64,000 nt of DNA from Symbiodinium natans (lineage: Eukaryota > Sar > Dinophyceae > Suessiales > Symbiodiniaceae). The notes beneath the pieces are model-generated. The model was not told the DNA's origin. It was given only the letters and a program-made list of their open reading frames with translations, and did no database searches. Of this stretch, positions 31,182 to 40,859 are shown in pieces; position 1 is the first letter of the stretch, and every line of letters starts with the position of its first letter. The stretch lies in the NCBI GenBank assembly GCA_905221605.1, contig CAJNDS010002666.1, forward strand, positions 1 to 64,000, written 5' to 3'. The translations under genes were made by a program, and so were the position numbers.

Positions 31182-32288
31182 CTGTACAAGACACAGCCAA
31201 CCCCGAACCTCCCCCAGACCTCCCTCAAGATCCCCGAGCTGGAATGGATAACGCTTGTCGAAATTCGCCGGACCGATGGGACCCTACGTGGTGAAGATCT
31301 CATGAACTGGCTCCTGGAGCTGAACCTCCTATCCCGACATGCCAAATATGCTCCAAATTTGCTTTGTGGCCCGTCCGGCGAGTGCCGCTTCGGTGCAAGG
31401 TAGAGCCGCCAACGCTCGCGGCAGGCAAAGGGCGCCTGAAAAGATCTCAACAGAAATTAAAAGGAGGTGAGACTGGATTCTGAGCATTTTGGCCTGCTCC
31501 TAGTTTAAAACCGCAGAGGACGTAACAGGCAAGCGTCCGAGACCACAAAGTGCTTCGTCTCGAGGACCAATCGCTCGCTGGCCAGGTCGGACTCAGCAGA
31601 TCTCTCTCATCTTGGGGTTTCTCATGTTCTCTTTTCAGAAGCCGTTACACCATCACACCTGCCAAGAGAACGAAGGATTTGACAGGACCGTTGGCAACCT
31701 CTCAGCTCTGGTGGCTCTGAATTTAGACTTAGACACCAGGCTTGCAGCAATGAACATTGACTCCCCTTTCAGTCTTTCAGTCATGCGGCACCGGTTGGCG
31801 CCGTTACCAGGACCTGGGAGAACTCCAGCATACTCAAGACATCATGCATTGAACAAAGTGGCCTGGCACCCGCACCTGGCAGCCGATGCAAGCATTGAAG
31901 CGTCTGTGGAGCCGCGCTGCGCGTATCAACTGAACCTGATGCGCACAGCGCATGGTCTGCACGACATCTGGCTTGGCACTGAAATGCAAGTGCATCCCTA
32001 CATGCTGGTCACCACCGCAGTGCTGAGGAGCTGACATCCACAGAACTGGGCACAAATGGTGTGGTGATGATTTGCCAGTGAGCGTGAACAATGCTTCCGC
32101 ACTTGTGCTGCTTGAACACCTCACTTCACCAGCAAGCATAATGCCAGAAACATCGGGCAACCGTTTGCTGAGGACAGGTCGTACAACCGTATTACACCCT
32201 AGCTGCTGTGCTGTCCAAAAAGCCGACACATAGCGCACCAAAGGATTTTGCATCAGCTCCCTCCCTCGTATGACAATCGCACGCAGAG

Positions 32289-33293
32289 TCAGGGCAATGT
32301 ACCTTTGCTTCGGCCACATGACCCTCTTTGCGCATGGACGCCCAGTGCAGTGCCCATCAAGCCTGTCTCTTCCATCCTCTCCGAACTCGATCCGAGGGGC
32401 TCTTCCCGCTCCAGGGCGGCGCACATGTTGTGCCACGGTGTCTCGATTACCACGTCGTTGAAGCCCACGCCGGGCACCTGTCTGCAGCTGGTGATGGCCA
32501 TGCGATAGCCATGCTGGCATGCGGCTCTTTCATGGTGCATTCTTGTTTTGTAATGACCGTTCGTGGCCACAGCAGCTGCCTGCAGGTACAAGGGGTGCTC
32601 CACGGCAGGATTGATCATATTTCCAGTCATGTCTTCAAGAAATCCCCCGTCGTAGTCGTCGTCGTAATATTCGCGTGGCACGCTCATGCTCGGGAAAATG
32701 TTGCGGACCTCAGTCATGAGCTTGGAGCAACTCCTCCATTCTCAATGCCACTCTTCCGTCCACTGAGTTCCTTGCGACCCGAACCTGCGCAGGCCGGGAT
32801 GGATCGGGGCGTGACCAGTCCTGCAGCAGAGCACCCAAGACACAAGCCAGCTTCTCGAAGCAGCTTTGGAGAAGTAGACGGAAGTAGCAATACTCAATGC
32901 ATCTCAATGCCACTGGAGACGTGTCCCGACGTAGGCGGTGGCCGGCAAAAGTGTCTTCCGCCTCACTCCAAACCCTACAGAAGCGGCCGAGGCGTGAGAT
33001 CTCGAACAGATCGAAGACCAAAGTGTTTCGGACCAAGCTGCATACCAAAAGTGATCCTTGAGTGCCTGCCACATCGAGTCGTACTCGGCCTGGACGCCGT
33101 GACGCCAGGGCACATGAACAGGCAGGTAGGCGACACAAGTAATTGTGCCCTGTTACACCCACCTCTCCCGGGTGGTCTCAAGACTCCCGCGCTCTCACTT
33201 ACAGCTGATGGGATCTGATGGGGGAACAGAGTGGATGCCTGTCAGGCAGTAAGGCAGTAAGGCAGTAAGGCACAGGAAGGCTGCATGACGCAT
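32289..33293 (-). CDS. Protein of unknown function with signal peptide, multi-exon
   Basis: Exon 1 33228-33293 encodes MRHAAFLCLTALLPYCLTGI, then HS, a signal peptide. Exon 2 33019-33089 has AEYDSMWQALKDHFWYAAWS, then ETLW. Exon 3 32785-32974 has VWSEAEDTFAGHRLRRDTSP, CIEYCYFRLLLQSCFEKLAC and the rest. Exon 4 from 32720 has LMTEVRNIFPSMSVPREYYD, DDYDGGFLED and ERAACQHGYRMAITSC. Phases agree across three GT-AG introns of 138, 44 and 64 bp. The end of exon 4 and later exons (possibly down to 31.8 kb) are not resolved; 32289 is the stop of the exon-4 frame. The several Cys residues suit a secreted or luminal protein. Family unknown. Confidence 0.55.
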
Positions 33294-33299
33294 CGCGGC

Positions 33300-34480
33300 C
33301 TCGCCATTCTTGAGCTCCCTAGGATGTGGGAGAGTTGCACAGGGGATTTGCACAGGGCACAGGGACCCCGAGAGGGACGAGTACAAAACCTCAGCGATCA
33401 CCAGCCGAGTGTCTCGAAGCGCAACACGTCTGCGGCTTCAGGAGGGTGGAGAGCGCAAAAGGGGCATCCTTTGAGCTGGTCGGGCTCTTCGTGGATGGGC
33501 CTCTGACAAAAAAAGGCGAATGACAGATGTCTGTGAGATGGTTTTAAGGAGACCGCAGTGTGCGCCATGCCTCATCTGCACTTGCTTGCTTTTGCTCTCC
33601 GTCTGCCGTGGCTTCTTGGCATTGCCGGTGCCAAGTTGGAAGTGAGCCCACTTCCCGCTCAAGATGTCCTTAGAATCAGAGAGAGGGTGCGAGTGTCTCT
33701 TGTCTTTTGCTATGATTGTAAATGTTCTTTTAGATGCTAGCGTTGCTTTCTCTCTCTCACTCTCTCTCCTTACTTGTCCCTGCACGTGCAAACTGAACTG
33801 GTGCTTCCCTGCCTGGCGCATGAAGCACATCGAAGGCTTATCGCCATCTCCAGCCTACACATTCCAAACTGGGTCATACTGGTCCGGGGACCCTGCAGAG
33901 CCACACACCAACACAGCAGCATATGTGCCCTCAGCAAAACATCGAAGCTTGGTCACCGTCGAGAACACCCACGCTACCGCTACGAAGTACTACCGCGAAT
34001 CACAAGTGAGATCGGCGATCTGGTTTCCTAAGGCCTGTGTCGGCCAGGGACCTGCTGCCATGGCACCACCACTATGTGCCCCCAGCGAACCTGGACCCGG
34101 AACAGTCAAACATTACCAGGATCTCCAGGCCTGCCGTGCGCGTTGAAGGCACTCCTCGCTGCATTGAGCATCTTTGATCCCGATCTTAAGACTTGCCATG
34201 TGCAAGTAAGTTGAGGTCGACAAAGCCAACATTTAACCATTCTTGCCTTGAAATCATGCGTCATTAAGTGGCTAAACTCAGTACTCAGCAACGCAAAGAA
34301 GCAGAGTCGTTTATTCAGTTTCCGAATCAACGAGCTCCGGGGGTCTTAACAGTCTTGACACTTCCACTAGCGCTCCTTGGCGGCGCGGCGCTCGGGCTCC
34401 GAAAGTCGGAAGCTGGACAGGTCCTTCGCAAATCAAGCTGGCTGATCGTAGTACCAAGCTCTGCACTCCACCAAAGTTGC
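33300..34480. other. No recognised gene
   Basis: Short frames only. Part may be intron or untranslated sequence between minus-strand genes. Confidence 0.35.
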
Positions 34481-34489
34481 CTTGGCTTT

Positions 34490-34581
34490 CGCATGGCCGC
34501 AGCAGAGCCAAAGCGGCAGTAGACGCAGGAGGTGTAGAAGGCCTGAATGAGAGGGTCCAGCTTCGCTGTCGGCGCAAAGGC
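34490..34581 (-). CDS. Exon-like segment
   Basis: After a TGTGAG acceptor the minus strand reads AFAPTAKLDPLIQAFYTSCV, then YCRFGSAAAMRK, with strong coding character. A second segment at 34640-34730 contains GRILGVDYSEVCVQSLE, which resembles the GVDYS motif of SAM-dependent methyltransferases. Both may belong to one gene, but the linking exons were not worked out. Confidence 0.35.
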
Positions 34582-34799
34582 CTCACAGGGAGATCTCGGA
34601 ATTCGACGAGATTGCGTGACTCGGTCTCGTGAAAATACAGCGCTCTAGACTCTGGACACAAACCTCACTGTAGTCCACGCCTAAGATTCGCCCCTCGTCA
34701 TGTTCTTGGGTACACGACGAGTTCGGTGACTCAGGCGAGCTTGTTAGGCTTCCTGATGTGAAGTGAGACGTGGGCTGGGATGCGCTTGGGCATGCGCGA

Positions 34800-36110
34800 G
34801 CTGGTGTGGGCATAGCTACTCGAATTTGGGCTGTCTCCCCCATCTCACCCTCGTGGAGCGGTTGTATCACATAGGTTTTTGATGGGTGTCAAGTTCAACA
34901 AAGAAACTCCTATGATATCTACTTCCTGATTGACAAGCACCATTTTGAAGTGTCATAGGTATAGGCAGGGGGTGTACCGACCCTCACTTTCTTACTGCAC
35001 CTGTGAATGCAAACTGCGGTTGGATGCAGCTCCTACTTTGAAGCGAGGGCACTGGGATAGTAACCACCTTATGACTCCGTGCGCACAGCCATGCTTCAGC
35101 CCTTCACATGCGCACTTTAATCTAACATCTGTGGTCCGGCCTTGTGATGCGACGTTGCAGAACATGTCATGTTCGTAATTATGAGAGAAGGAAAAGGCAC
35201 AGCATGTGTCAGTTTGGAATACATGTCTAGCCCTCAAATGGGTTTTTGGAATGGGTCCTTGCCCGGTTGGCACGCGCCCGTTGCTGCTGTATGCCCCAGG
35301 CAATCCCGGCACGACTTGCCTGTCGCCCCTGGACCTGCGCCTGAAAGCCCTAAGTGAAAGCTTTCGTCCTGAACCTGATTTAGCTCTAAGCTGGGAGCCA
35401 AGCGTCTCATTCGTGCCACGAACTGCATTGCTTTTCGAGGACTCCTCGGAACAGACTCTTGGACCAGGTCCGGTTTCGCAGTCGTCGTGCGAGTCGTGCG
35501 GGCCGCGGCCACTGGCAGTGGCTCCATGTCATGCAGAGCTTCTTACGCTCATTGGGACGCGATGCTGCGATGCTGCACCAATCTGCAGCAATTAAACCCC
35601 CAAGAGGACTTCTGCGCCAATGAACCACATGCATGAAGCATGCGCTTGCGGCCACAACTATTAGGCTGCATGGTGTTGGATTGTTTGGTCGCACTCTTAC
35701 GCTGTTACACTCAGTCGGTCTTCCTTCTGCGATGCTGAGGAGACTGAGATGTTAGATGATGGCTAAAGAGACATTAAAGAACCACACCTTGGACAAGCTC
35801 ATGGCTTCCGGGTCTTCGCCCGGTGGCATCGTTTGCAAAAAGGCCGCGGCAAGGTACCGATGCTGTCCACGCAACCTTCTCTTCCCCCGAGCGTACCTGA
35901 ACCTGGCGGTCGGAGCCTTTCTATGGAGTGCCAACATGCGAAATCATGCGAATTGATGCGAACTGTCATCGGGGGTGCTTCTCCATTTTTCTGAAGCTGC
36001 GGGATGGTGCAGCGAAAAGGAAGCGAGGCTCCACTGCAACACTGAAAGGAGGTCAAGCACCTCGTGTGCAGAAACACAGAATGTCACAGGCTTGCCAACC
36101 GCATTCTCAG
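34800..36110. other. No confirmed gene
   Basis: Open frames on both strands, none decisive. This is the region downstream of the aldo/keto reductase stop. Confidence 0.35.
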
Positions 36111-36116
36111 AATGCC

Positions 36117-37842
36117 TCAAACCAAGATCTCTGCCGAATCGGATGCGCACGCAAAAGACGGCGAGCCCTTGGGAGAAGTCAAGGCGTCAAGGGCTTGCTT
36201 CTCCTCCGGAGTGAAGTCCCAGGACCAGAGGTCCAGGTCTGCACTCAGGTGCTCAGGGTTGGCCGACTTCGTCACTGCAGGGATACCTCCGACAAGAGTT
36301 TGCAAACTATTTGGGCAAACCACAGGGACTGCAACTAAAACAAAATAAACATAGAAAACTACGGCTCGGTTGTCGGCACCTTGCGAGACCACCCACTTCA
36401 GTGCCACTTGCACAGAGCTCTTTCCGTGAGCTTTAGCAATGCCGGTGGTCAGGTTGCCGCTCAGGATCTCTGGACCTGACAGCAGTGGACAGCAGGAGCT
36501 GGCGGATTCAGCGACTGTGTCGAGGCCTAGCAGAGTCCATCAGTCCATCAGGGCCATCAGGGACATTTGAGCCAAGGTACTAGCCTTGTGGCTGATTGCA
36601 CTGTTTCCGAGCACGCTGTAGGCTTGGAGCTGGATTCCTCGAGCCTTGTGGTAAGATACGAAGCCAGCTGGATCCGTCCCCATGCCCAGATGAATCTGAA
36701 CCTGAGGGTTCCCTACTTGGAAGACTTGGCCCTTGGACATAAACCCTTTTTGGACTCTGCAGCATCCCGCCTCATACTAATCTATTTCATATACCTTCGG
36801 CCCTAAGCCCGAAGCCCTAAGCCCTAAGCCCTAAAGCCTAAGCCCTAAGCCCTAAGCCCTAAGCCCCCTAAGCCCCCTAAGCCCCCTAAGCCCCCTAAGC
36901 CCCCTAAGCCCCCTAAGCCCTAAGCCCTAAGCCCTAAGCCCTAAGCCCCAAGCCCCAAGCCCTAAGCGTCCCTTGGCCTGGTTCACCATTGGGAGCACCG
37001 TGGCTGTGGAGTTGAGACAGTCATAACAGCTGGGGCAGTAGTTCGATACTCCAATTGCACGCGCCTTTCCCTGCTTGTAAAACTCTTCCATGGCCTTCCA
37101 CTGCGCTCGAACCATTTGACAACCTCCCGACCAGCTGTTGCATGACCGAGTCACCATGGAAGAAATCGGGGGGAAGTGGACGATCACTAAGTCAACGTAG
37201 GAGAGGTTGAGCTGCGCAAGATCCAACTCCAAGTCTCGCTTGGTGTTCTCGTAGCATTTGAAGACGTTCAGCATCGTGCTGTCCATCCCGCAGCCTGGAA
37301 TCTTCGTCTCCACAAAGATCTTCTCACGCATGCCAGCCTCGTTGATCGCACGGCCCACCCCCTGTTGGTTGTGGTAGTCCAGGGCAGTGTCCTCGAGAGC
37401 AATACTCTGACATCACTTACGCATCTACCCGCTACTTTTGCGGAGACCTCCTACATCCCGTAGTCGTTTGCGCTCGCCAAGCGGAGACAAGCTTCGAGCA
37501 TTGTGAACCCCGCTTTGAGTGCCAAGGCGTGGGATTGGTAAGCCTCCGTGATATTGTACCTTGGAATGTTGCAGGCCTTCAGAGAAAGGTCGTCCCCCTT
37601 CCCATTCCCATGCCAGGAAACGGCGACATGGGTCAATCGACGACAGGGTGCTGCCAGGAGCCTGCGGCTAGCATTGGCATCTCCTGGGGGCTTGGGACGC
37701 TCAGCTTGCAGCCAAGAAAAGCCAGCACTCTGCAAAGTTTCTGGTTGCTTTTAATGTGACGAGTCTCCACGCCATTCGAGAGTGTCACCGTCGGCACTGC
37801 TGCACCCAGCTGGGCAGCCAAAGCCAGGATAAAGACCAGCAT
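36117..37842 (-). CDS. Aldo/keto reductase, seven exons, complete
   Basis: NADPH-dependent carbonyl reductase family; substrate not predictable. Exons (minus strand): 37768-37842, 37652-37683, 37496-37559, 36978-37391, 36602-36701, 36380-36475, 36117-36286. They sum to 951 nt, 316 aa plus TGA, the usual family length, and phases agree throughout. The first residues, MLVFILALAAQLGAA, form a signal peptide. Family motifs are NGVEMP (exon 1/2), GFTMLDTALDYHNQ with catalytic Asp58 and Tyr63, Lys87 in VETKIPG, His129 in LVIVHFPP, VSNYCPSC, and the cofactor-binding IPAVTKSANPEHL near the C-terminus. Intron donors in order are GA, GC, GA, GC, GT, GT, all with AG acceptors. Non-canonical donors like these are known in dinoflagellates. 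An in-frame upstream ATG (37932) exists; 37842 was chosen because it starts the signal peptide. Confidence 0.92.
36797..36965. repeat. CCCTAAG / CCCCCTAAG array in intron 4 of the reductase
   Basis: About 20 units alternate between CCCTAAG and CCCCCTAAG (CTTAGGG on the coding strand). They lie wholly within intron 36702-36977. The unit differs by one base from the CCCTAAA telomere repeat. Confidence 0.9.
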
Positions 37843-37899
37843 ATTTGTGGCTAAGCTGGCTCCACTCGCGAGGGTTTGAGCTAACAGCCGCCAAGAAGT

Positions 37900-38400
37900 G
37901 ATTTTTAGACACGCTTTCCAGATTCGCCGCATCGTGTCGACGAATCAATTTTCTGCATCTCTCTCATAGCCTGTCCGAGTGCCGAACATTTACGAAGTCA
38001 CGAAGGCCGAAGCGTACCATTCCACAGATACAGCAAAGGAAAAGCTAACCAAACCATGCTAGAAGTGCTTTCTGCCAATATGCGTGAGCTTGCTTGCTGC
38101 CTGGCCTTTTCTGGAAGAGGGCTGATGCCATCGCTGCAACATGTAGAGGGTAAGAGAATTCTTTTGCATGTACAGGCGCAAGTGGTCCACATCAAAATAC
38201 ATCAAACTAAACCACCTGAGAAGCCAAAGAGCCCTATGCGCAGCGAGCCCATGGCCCCGCCATGCAGTTCCAAGACATGTCATAGCCCATTGCTGCTGGC
38301 AAGCAGGTCTAATCTGCAGTCGCCCGCAACCTGGTTACCTGGTTTGTGGCTGCTGAACAAGGCGCTTGCCAGCCTGCACATCTAGGTCGGTGGTGAGCGA
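37900..38400. other. Intergenic, upstream of reductase
   Basis: No exon recognised. This is a likely promoter or trans-splice region between two minus-strand genes. Confidence 0.35.
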
Positions 38401-38419
38401 CACCTGGGACAGCAGCACC

Positions 38420-39000
38420 TGTCAGTTCGTCTACTCACCGCCTTTGCTTTGAGAATTGAGCCCTGGATCAGGTGACCGGGCTCACACCCGAACAGAACCT
38501 CGCCCAAAAAGGTGCAGTCTTGGACTTCCTGGAGGCTGTCTTTGAACATTTCAACAAGCCCACCCTCCGAGTCGGTGAGTGCAATTGTGACCCATATAGT
38601 AAGTAGCTTAACGGAAGTTGCAACCCTCAGCGATTGCCGAACCCTGAAAGCTGCGGAGCTGCAGATCCTCTCGCAACGCACGGGGCTTTGGAGGAGTCTC
38701 ATGTCCGCCTCCAGCCGCTGGAGTTGGAAGGCCGATTCCAGCTCCTCAAGGCCTGACTCGTATGCAACATGGCTTGAACATGGCTTGAACATGGCTTGAA
38801 CATGCTTGAACATGCTTGAACATGCTTGAACAGCATCCAGGACTTCTCTTCCCCTTTACGAATCGCCAAGAGACTGCCGAGACCCACGTCAAAGCGCAGC
38901 AATACACGAAACGCAGCTGCAAGTTGCCTTAGCTCCAACTCGCTGGTCATAGCCGTCAAAACCGGTAGTGCGATGAAAGAGCTGTGGCTCCACATGGGGA
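38420..39000 (-). CDS. Exon-like segments, possible 3' part of TBC gene
   Basis: Three coding-like stretches separated by intron-like gaps: 38850-38990 (PVLTAMTSELELRQLAAAFR, then VLLRFDVGLGSLLAIRKGEE), 38650-38765 (ESGLEELESAFQLQRLEADM) and 38440-38580 (TDSEGGLVEMFKDSLQEVQD, then CTFLGEVLFGCEPGHL). All are helical and unrecognised. They lie downstream of the TBC exons on the same strand and may be the C-terminal region of that protein or a separate gene. Confidence 0.4.
38768..38832 (+). repeat. CATGCTTGAA / CATGGCTTGAA tandem repeat
   Basis: Six 11-12-bp units between two exon-like segments. Confidence 0.85.
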
Positions 39001-40249
39001 GTCTGGGGAGTGTCTCGTCTGTTGTGGCACGCTTGGAATGCTTGGCGCCGTCTTAGAATCTCAGAAGGCAGCCCCTTTCTTTGCGGCAGACGGAGGTGCT
39101 TCTTGCACCTAGAGCGTCAGCTTTGGTGACTCTTGGCGTCTTTGTCTTATGTCGCTTCCATGGAAAGAACCGAGGGCCGCTCTGGTGCAAGTGGTGTGAG
39201 ATGTCCTCCAGGCTCATCTGTAACCTCTGCTACAGTCGCTAAGAGCCACTGAGGCCAGCTTCGATTCGGATTGCTTCAGAATTGCTTCAAGGCATCTTGT
39301 AAGCCCATCACAGCTGCTCCTCCAGAAATGCCAGCAGGCTTGCACCTCGGACGCCCGGACACGTCGTTGAACAAAGGAACGGCTGAGGAACTGCTGTACA
39401 CGAAGCTGCACCCGGTGCACTCGCAACACAAAGGACCGAGCCTATTCGGAAGACAGCCTGACCATAAACACTTCGGCAGACGATCTCCGCAAGCATGCAC
39501 GCTGCCGTTCAAAGCAGTGCAAATCAGGGCAAATCATGATCATAGCTTGTGATGTGCTCGCCGCGGATGACTTCCGGCCCCACGTGCAACCGACCCCCAG
39601 AAAAAGGCGGCCTTCCAACCCTGGAGGAAAAAGGCGTCGTAGACATACGCAAGCAGGTCGGGCCTCTCAGGAAGGTCTCATATGCCAACACGCCAAGCCA
39701 ACAGCCCGGATAGCCCTCAAACATCCCTCAAACATCCGCAGTCCGTGGGCTGCCCACTCCAAGCTGTAGGAGAAAAGCGTTAACACCTTGGGCCAATTGC
39801 AGAAGTTCTTGGTAGTAAGGCTGTGGGACATGCGTGGTGCGGACACACTGGTGGGCAAAAATCTCCAAGGAATGTCCATCCTGTCATGCAGCGGAAGGAC
39901 CGATTCAACCATCGTCAGACGTTTGCCAGGTTGACAGCCGCCGTTCGGCTCTAGTGATTCTAGTGATTCTAGACACTGGTTTGTTCTAACGCGGGCTGTC
40001 CTCTCGGAGATGTCGCCAAAGTCTGGGCAGGCATCTCTGCACGATGCCGGCAAATTGGAAAACTCGAAGCCTTACTGGGGCCACCAGCACAAATTCCCTT
40101 TTTCATGCCTGCATCTAGTTGGTTCAGTACAGGTCGCACTTTCCATTTTGCAGACTTGGAAGACCTGACTTTCTCCAAGTCTCACACGGTAGAAGCGGGA
40201 CCTCGGCGCAAACAGGCGACTCCGAGCGGCCGCCCTAGCCGCCTAGCGG

Positions 40250-40582
40250 CACGGGCACCAGCAAATGAGTCTCGTGCTCCAGGCGCGAAGACGAATCTGT
40301 AGTGATAGCCTGCGCAGCTGCTCGTTGTGGTTGCTGCTGCTGCTGCCTGTAGCTGTTGTAGCAGGCTTTGGCAGGCCCGTTTCATTGCTTCTGAGAATGC
40401 AACTTTCCAGCAACGCGAGCAACAGCCAAAACGCATCGCTGGCTGATCCGAGATGTATCAGCCTCAGAAGCGAGAATGCTTAGAGTTTGGAGACATTCGC
40501 GACCATCTTTCAGGCTTCTTGCTGAGACCCCGTCAGGGTGGCTGCCACGAAATTCATACCCTGGCAGTAGCCAACATTGGGC
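40250..40582 (-). CDS. TBC (Rab-GAP) domain gene, two exons visible
   Basis: TBC proteins stimulate GTP hydrolysis by Rab GTPases in membrane traffic. Exon A begins at 40582 after CTCAG and encodes NVGYCQGMNFVAATLT, the TBC motif that carries the glutamine finger (YxQ). Exon B begins at 40442 or 40438 and encodes SDAFWLLLALLESCILRS, the next conserved TBC helix (EDAFWLLVALVE in relatives), then a Ser/Asn/Thr-rich loop. The exact donor of A and end of B are uncertain. The exon with the arginine finger should lie above 40.85 kb but was not found. A further segment at 39770-39900 (FAHQCVRTTHVPQPYYQELL) is coding-like but is out of order for a TBC domain. Confidence 0.6.
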
Positions 40583-40609
40583 CTGAGGCGCGACCGGAAA
40601 GTGAAGCAG

Positions 40610-40770
40610 CGACGACAACTCGACAACGACAACAGCAACGGCAGCAACGGCGGCAGCGGCGGCAGCAGCGGCAGAGGCGGCAGCAGCGGCAGCGGCGGCA
40701 GCAGCGGCCGCGGCGGCCGCGGCGGCAGCAGCAACAGCAGCAACAGCAGCGCGACAGCAGCAACAGCAGC
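40610..40770 (+). repeat. CAG/CGG-rich trinucleotide block in TBC intron
   Basis: Imperfect (CAACAGCGGCAG)n sequence sits just upstream (coding strand) of exon A. The poly-Leu, poly-Ala and poly-Cys frames are artefacts of it. Confidence 0.85.
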
Positions 40771-40859
40771 AACAACATACAATTACAGCTTTTTGCTTTT
40801 TGGTTGAGCGCTGAACCAGCGTGTTCTGCTCATTGCGGGCCCCATCTGAAAACTTAAGA

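Noticed and set aside
39770-39900. Further TBC exon (PQPYYQELL)
   Set aside because: It resembles the part upstream of the glutamine-finger motif in TBC proteins, but lies downstream of it on this strand. Kept only as a coding-like segment.
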